DNA from: Terriglobia bacterium
GTDB lineage: Bacteria > Acidobacteriota > Terriglobia > Bryobacterales > Bryobacteraceae
Assembly: GCA_020073145.1 (NCBI GenBank)
Contig: JAIQFS010000006.1
Span: 124,001 to 188,000, forward strand
DNA length: 64,000 nt
Direction: 5' to 3'
In this document: positions 61,132-64,000 of the stretch, one piece after another
Layout: each line of letters opens with the position of its first letter
Position numbering within the stretch: position 1 is the stretch's first letter
Position numbers and translations under genes: made by a program
The notes under the pieces: model-generated
The model's input: the letters and a program-made list of their open reading frames with translations, nothing else
Database searches by the model: none
What the model was told of the DNA's origin: nothing

Positions 61132-61252
61132 GTGACAGAACTCCGTCCCTCGGATGCGCCGCCCGTTTCGGTCTGCGGTCGAATACACCCATTTTGACAT
61201 GGAATGGTCTGTTGAAGGCTATAGGCATCGAGAGCTGGAGCCTCCGTGGAAT

Positions 61253-61274
61253 GTCCCCTGGCTCCCCAGGGGAC
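61253..61274 (-). terminator. 9-bp hairpin between peptidase operon and acpP
   Basis: GTCCCCTGG and CCAGGGGAC around a 4-nt loop, about 80 nt past the end of the minus-strand gene at 61357. Very stable, no U-run. Plausible transcription end or RNA-stability element. Confidence 0.45.
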
Positions 61275-61356
61275 CGGCCTCAGTCTGCCGAGCGTCGCGA
61301 AAACCCTTCCTGATCGAGAGATCGGCAGGTGTGAAAAGCCCTCCTGCCAGACGCGC

Positions 61357-62214
61357 CTACTTCGCCTTCGGCAGAACCTTCACGCTCCCCGGCAGGGTGA
61401 ACAGGTCGTCGGTCAGGTTGCGGTTGATCTCCACCGAATCGGAAAACATCTCGTAGATTTTCTCGCCATTTCGTTCGCGGTGCACGTCGAAGGGCCACTT
61501 CACCCCGCCTCCCACGTCTCGGTATTTTGAAAACGCGGTGACTTCGACGTCCCAATCCTTGGTATCGGGATTGCGGCGTCGGAAGGACTGGCGTACCGGG
61601 AGTTTCGTGCTCTGGCTGAAGTACACCGTTACCGTCCGGTTGTCGGCATCGGTGATATCCACAATCTCTACGGGCAGGTTCTGGAAGATGTCGGCGCCTT
61701 GGGAAGAGAGAATCAGACCCGGCTCGCCAAGCCGTTGCCGCAAGATATAGAAGATGTTGCGCAGCGTGCTGTCTTTATACGCGTCGTAGCGCTGGTCGGT
61801 CAAGGGGCGCGCGCCGCGAAATGTAAGTTCCCAGGCGCCCAAGTCGGTGAACAGCACCGAGCTGTACCCATCCTTGCCGAAGGACTGGCGCTCGCGGGAC
61901 GAGAGTTGCCCCGGGGCCGGCGTCAAATAGCGCGTATAGATTTTGGCGATCGACAGGCCCGAGAGCTCCTCCCGATAAAAAGAATACGCGCGCCCGGACT
62001 CGGTGCGATCTTCCATGTTCCGAAAAGCGTCGCCGCCCAGTGCCTGCACGGCTTGGTCGACCACGCGCTTGCCGCGTTCCGCCTGCGTCTCTCCGAAACC
62101 GGCCCCCGCCGCACAGAGAACCACAACCAGGCAGCGGCATAAGGCTCTGCCTTGTGCCGGCGAGAGCCACTCGCCTCGCTGCCAAGCGGGTACGCCGCAA
62201 CATTTCCGTTTCAT
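61357..62214 (-). CDS. exported LolA-fold-like protein of unknown function
   Basis: 285 residues. A hydrophobic segment CRCLVVVLCAAGAGFG at ~26-41 acts as signal peptide after an odd ~25-residue lead. The body has AVQALGGDAFRNMEDRTESGRAY, DLGAWELTFRG and a run of antiparallel strands (VEIVDITDADNRTVTVYFSQS, VTAFSKYRDVGGGVKWPFDV), a pattern like outer-membrane lipoprotein-sorting proteins. Overlaps the M16 gene by 4 bp. The palindrome at 62135 lies in the lead sequence, so the start could be further downstream. Confidence 0.72.
   Translation of the reverse strand: MKRKCCGVPAWQRGEWLSPAQGRALCRCLVVVLCAAGAGFGETQAERGKRVVDQAVQALGGDAFRNMEDRTESGRAYSFYREELSGLSIAKIYTRYLTPAPGQLSSRERQSFGKDGYSSVLFTDLGAWELTFRGARPLTDQRYDAYKDSTLRNIFYILRQRLGEPGLILSSQGADIFQNLPVEIVDITDADNRTVTVYFSQSTKLPVRQSFRRRNPDTKDWDVEVTAFSKYRDVGGGVKWPFDVHRERNGEKIYEMFSDSVEINRNLTDDLFTLPGSVKVLPKAK
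62135..62159. repeat. palindromic hairpin repeat in the start of the LolA-like gene
   Basis: Arms CGGCATAAGGC and GCCTTGTGCCG around a 3-nt TCT loop, one T-G wobble. The AAGGC-3-GCCTT core equals that at 45019-45052 while the outer arms differ. Confidence 0.55.
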
Positions 62215-63695
62215 GGACGTCCCTCCGCTGGCGGAATGGTGAGATCGATCGTCTTTACCGCGCTTCCCAGGGTGTCGAGCGCCTTTCCGAAGTTCTTCGG
62301 ATTGCCGGCCGCTACAACCGTGAAGGTTCCCGGATGCAGGCGTTGTTGGGCCACCCGCAGGACGTCGGCCTTGGTCACCGCGGCCAGCGCTTTCTGATAC
62401 TGCTGGATGAAGTCCCTGGGATAGCCGTAATACTCGTAGGTCAGCAGGCGCCCGAGCGTCTTGGCCCGGGTGTCGTACGCGAAAACCAGACTATTGAGCG
62501 CCGTCTCCTTGGCGGTCTTCAGCTCATCGTCGCTGACCTCCGCGCTTCGGATCTTGGCCACTTCCTCCTGGATGGCTTGGAGCGTCTCGACCGTGGATGC
62601 GGATTTAGTGCTGCCCGAGATTTCAAACAGGCCGGGGTGATCGTACGTAGCGCCCCAGTCCGCCGAGATCTCATACGCGTCTCCCATGCGGGTCCGGACG
62701 CGCTGGAACAGACGGCTCCGGAAGCCTCCGCCCAAAATGTCGGACATCACTTCCAGCGCCGGATAGTCCTTGTCCCGCAGGTCGCCGCCCAATTGTCCCA
62801 TCACGAAGAAAGTCTGCGTTACGTCGGTCTTCACCGCGAGATAGGTGCCCGGGGCGGCGCGTTCGCGGACCGTGGGAAACGCCGGAACCGGCGGCTGCTT
62901 GGGAGTCCAGCCGGCGAATAGCTTCTCGATCTTCGCCTTCATCTCGGCCGTGTTGAAATCGCCCCACACCGCCAGTGTGACGTTGGCCGGAAAAAAATAG
63001 CGGTGGTAGAAGTCGTCCAGGTCCTGACGGCCAATGCGGTTGAGCGTGGCGTATTCGATCTGCCAGCCGTACGGGGTGTCGCGGCCATACGCGATGTTGG
63101 CGAATTCCCGATCGGCGATGCCGTGCGCGTCGTCGTTGCGGCGTGCGATGCTGCTGCTCAGCTGGCTCTTGGCCAGGTCGACTTTATCTTGCCGGAATTC
63201 CGGCTCGGTGAGCACGTCGTGGAAGGCGCCCAGAACCTCGTCGGCGTTTTCCTTCAGGGCGTTGAAGGAGACGGTCCCGCTGCTCTCTCCAATCTCAGCT
63301 TCCACGCCGGCCGCCATGTCCTCCAGTTCCAGATCCAGCCGATCGCCGGTCTTGGTCCGGGTCCCGCCGGTGCGCATCACCATGCCGGTTACGGTGGCCA
63401 GGCCAATCTTGTCCGGCGGGTCGAAGAGGTTGCCGGTGCGGATTCGCGCGCTGCCGTTGATGACGGGAAGCTCGTGATCCTCGAGGAGAAACAGTTTCAT
63501 CCCGTTCGGCAGGGTCACGGTTTCCACATCGGGAATGTGAATCGCTCCGAGCGGCGGAAACTTGAGGTCGTTGACCGAAGGGACGGGAAGACGGGAAGCC
63601 GCCGTCTGCGCAGGGCGCGGCGCGCGGGCAGGCGCCGCGCCCTGCGTCCAGGCCGGTGCCGCCGCAAATATCAGGACGGTCACTAGAGTTTTCAT
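62211..63695 (-). CDS. M16 (pitrilysin-type) peptidase subunit, non-catalytic
   Basis: 494 residues with a signal peptide. Two M16 half-domains are present (LPNGMKLFLLEDHELPVING; FFVMGQLGGDLRDKDYPALEV; SRLFQRVRTRMGDAYEISA). The zinc motif HxxEH expected after the first strand is missing: the position reads TVTGMVMRTGGT. So this is the R-type helper subunit that works with a catalytic partner, very likely the gene next upstream (minus), whose end overlaps by 4 bp. Periplasmic. Confidence 0.9.
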   Translation of the reverse strand: MKTLVTVLIFAAAPAWTQGAAPARAPRPAQTAASRLPVPSVNDLKFPPLGAIHIPDVETVTLPNGMKLFLLEDHELPVINGSARIRTGNLFDPPDKIGLATVTGMVMRTGGTRTKTGDRLDLELEDMAAGVEAEIGESSGTVSFNALKENADEVLGAFHDVLTEPEFRQDKVDLAKSQLSSSIARRNDDAHGIADREFANIAYGRDTPYGWQIEYATLNRIGRQDLDDFYHRYFFPANVTLAVWGDFNTAEMKAKIEKLFAGWTPKQPPVPAFPTVRERAAPGTYLAVKTDVTQTFFVMGQLGGDLRDKDYPALEVMSDILGGGFRSRLFQRVRTRMGDAYEISADWGATYDHPGLFEISGSTKSASTVETLQAIQEEVAKIRSAEVSDDELKTAKETALNSLVFAYDTRAKTLGRLLTYEYYGYPRDFIQQYQKALAAVTKADVLRVAQQRLHPGTFTVVAAGNPKNFGKALDTLGSAVKTIDLTIPPAEGRP

Positions 63696-64000
63696 TGCGG
63701 GCCTCCCGGCTTTCCCCCCGGCGCGGGCGCCTGCGTGGCGGTCGTGTAGGCCACCGTGCGCGACGGCGTCACGAAGTACTGGCGGGCCACCCGTTGCACA
63801 TCGTCCGCCGTCACCTTGTCGATTTCATCGAGCGAAGTGAATAGTTTCCGCCAGTCGCCGTAGGCCGCGTAGTAGGAAGCCAGCAGGTTGGCCAGGCCGG
63901 CGTTGCTGGCCAGCCGGCGAATCACACCCGCTCGCGCCTTGGTCTTCTCCCGCGCCAGGGTTTCGGCGTCTACCTGCTGAGCTTCAAATCGTTGCAACAA
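63692..64000 (-). CDS. M16 peptidase, catalytic partner, cut by window edge
   Basis: Only the C-terminal ~102 residues are inside the window; the gene continues past 64000. Typical pitrilysin C-terminus: RLASNAGLANLLASYYAAYGDWRK, VTADDVQRVARQYF. The HxxEH part would be outside. Paired with the helper subunit (4-bp overlap). Confidence 0.85.
   Translation of the reverse strand: MLQRFEAQQVDAETLAREKTKARAGVIRRLASNAGLANLLASYYAAYGDWRKLFTSLDEIDKVTADDVQRVARQYFVTPSRTVAYTTATQAPAPGGKPGGPQ

Noticed and set aside
1-64000. Search for CRISPR arrays, insertion sequences, integrases and rRNA genes
   Set aside because: No spaced direct repeats, transposase-like proteins or rRNA stretches were seen on reading either strand.

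Overview
The window is a high-GC, gene-dense chromosomal segment. It most likely comes from an acidobacterium of the Bryobacterales/Solibacteres group (inference). The pointers are a DUF1549/DUF1553 plus DUF1501 pair with a Tat signal, a TIGR03435-family gene, an ankyrin/CxxCH/QW-repeat secreted protein, a BlaI/BlaR1-type pair carrying extra TPR and TonB domains, and many small secreted proteins of Solibacter type. No phage, insertion sequence, CRISPR array or rRNA operon is visible. One tRNA (Pro, GGG) is present.

Layout. 0-8.9 kb: a DUF1549 protein cut by the left edge, its DUF1501 partner, then on the minus strand an Lhr-type helicase and an NAD-dependent epimerase, and a GNAT gene. 8.9-18.2 kb: an orphan NuoM-like subunit, two polytopic membrane proteins facing each other, a GH36-like glycosidase and a secreted beta-propeller. 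18.8-23.2 kb: a tightly overlapping tetrapyrrole operon (ccsA/hemX-like, hemA, hemC, cobA-hemD fusion). 23.4-26.9 kb: an ECF sigma factor operon with a zinc anti-sigma factor carrying HEAT repeats, a DUF4097 protein and a double-PDZ protein. 27-31 kb: an aldo/keto reductase and a four-PAS hybrid histidine kinase. 31-34 kb: RidA, a threonine-dehydratase-like enzyme, a Gfo/Idh/MocA oxidoreductase and a membrane-anchored cupin. 34-41.8 kb: an AhpD-like protein, the ankyrin/CxxCH/QW protein, an MFS permease, a secreted protein, a MetE-C-like enzyme and a Baeyer-Villiger-type monooxygenase. 42-44.4 kb: BlaI/BlaR1 module with a 21-bp palindromic operator. 44.4-47.3 kb (minus): TIGR00300 ornithine-cyclodeaminase-type protein, QueF and a methyltransferase. 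47.3-54.3 kb: a Cys/His-rich secreted protein, a TonB-dependent receptor, YyaL/DUF255, Tpx, MurJ-like flippase and a zinc ribbon. 54.4-57.6 kb: a possible structured RNA, tRNA-Pro, MiaE, a small zinc protein, a frameshifted TIGR03435 gene and a DksA-like operon. 57.8-61.1 kb (minus): acpP-fabF-etfB-etfA. 61.3-64 kb (minus): a LolA-fold-like protein and two M16 peptidase subunits, the last cut by the right edge.

Several groups look like working units. The haem operon couples ALA formation to uroporphyrinogen III and sirohaem precursor in one polycistron. The sigma/anti-sigma operon looks like an envelope-sensing switch with its own periplasmic effectors. The BlaI palindrome sits on the promoter of its own operon. 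Acyl carrier protein, condensing enzyme and electron-transfer flavoprotein share one transcript. A -10-like element, often followed by AGAA, lies 6-11 nt before several start codons, which would give leaderless or nearly leaderless mRNAs.
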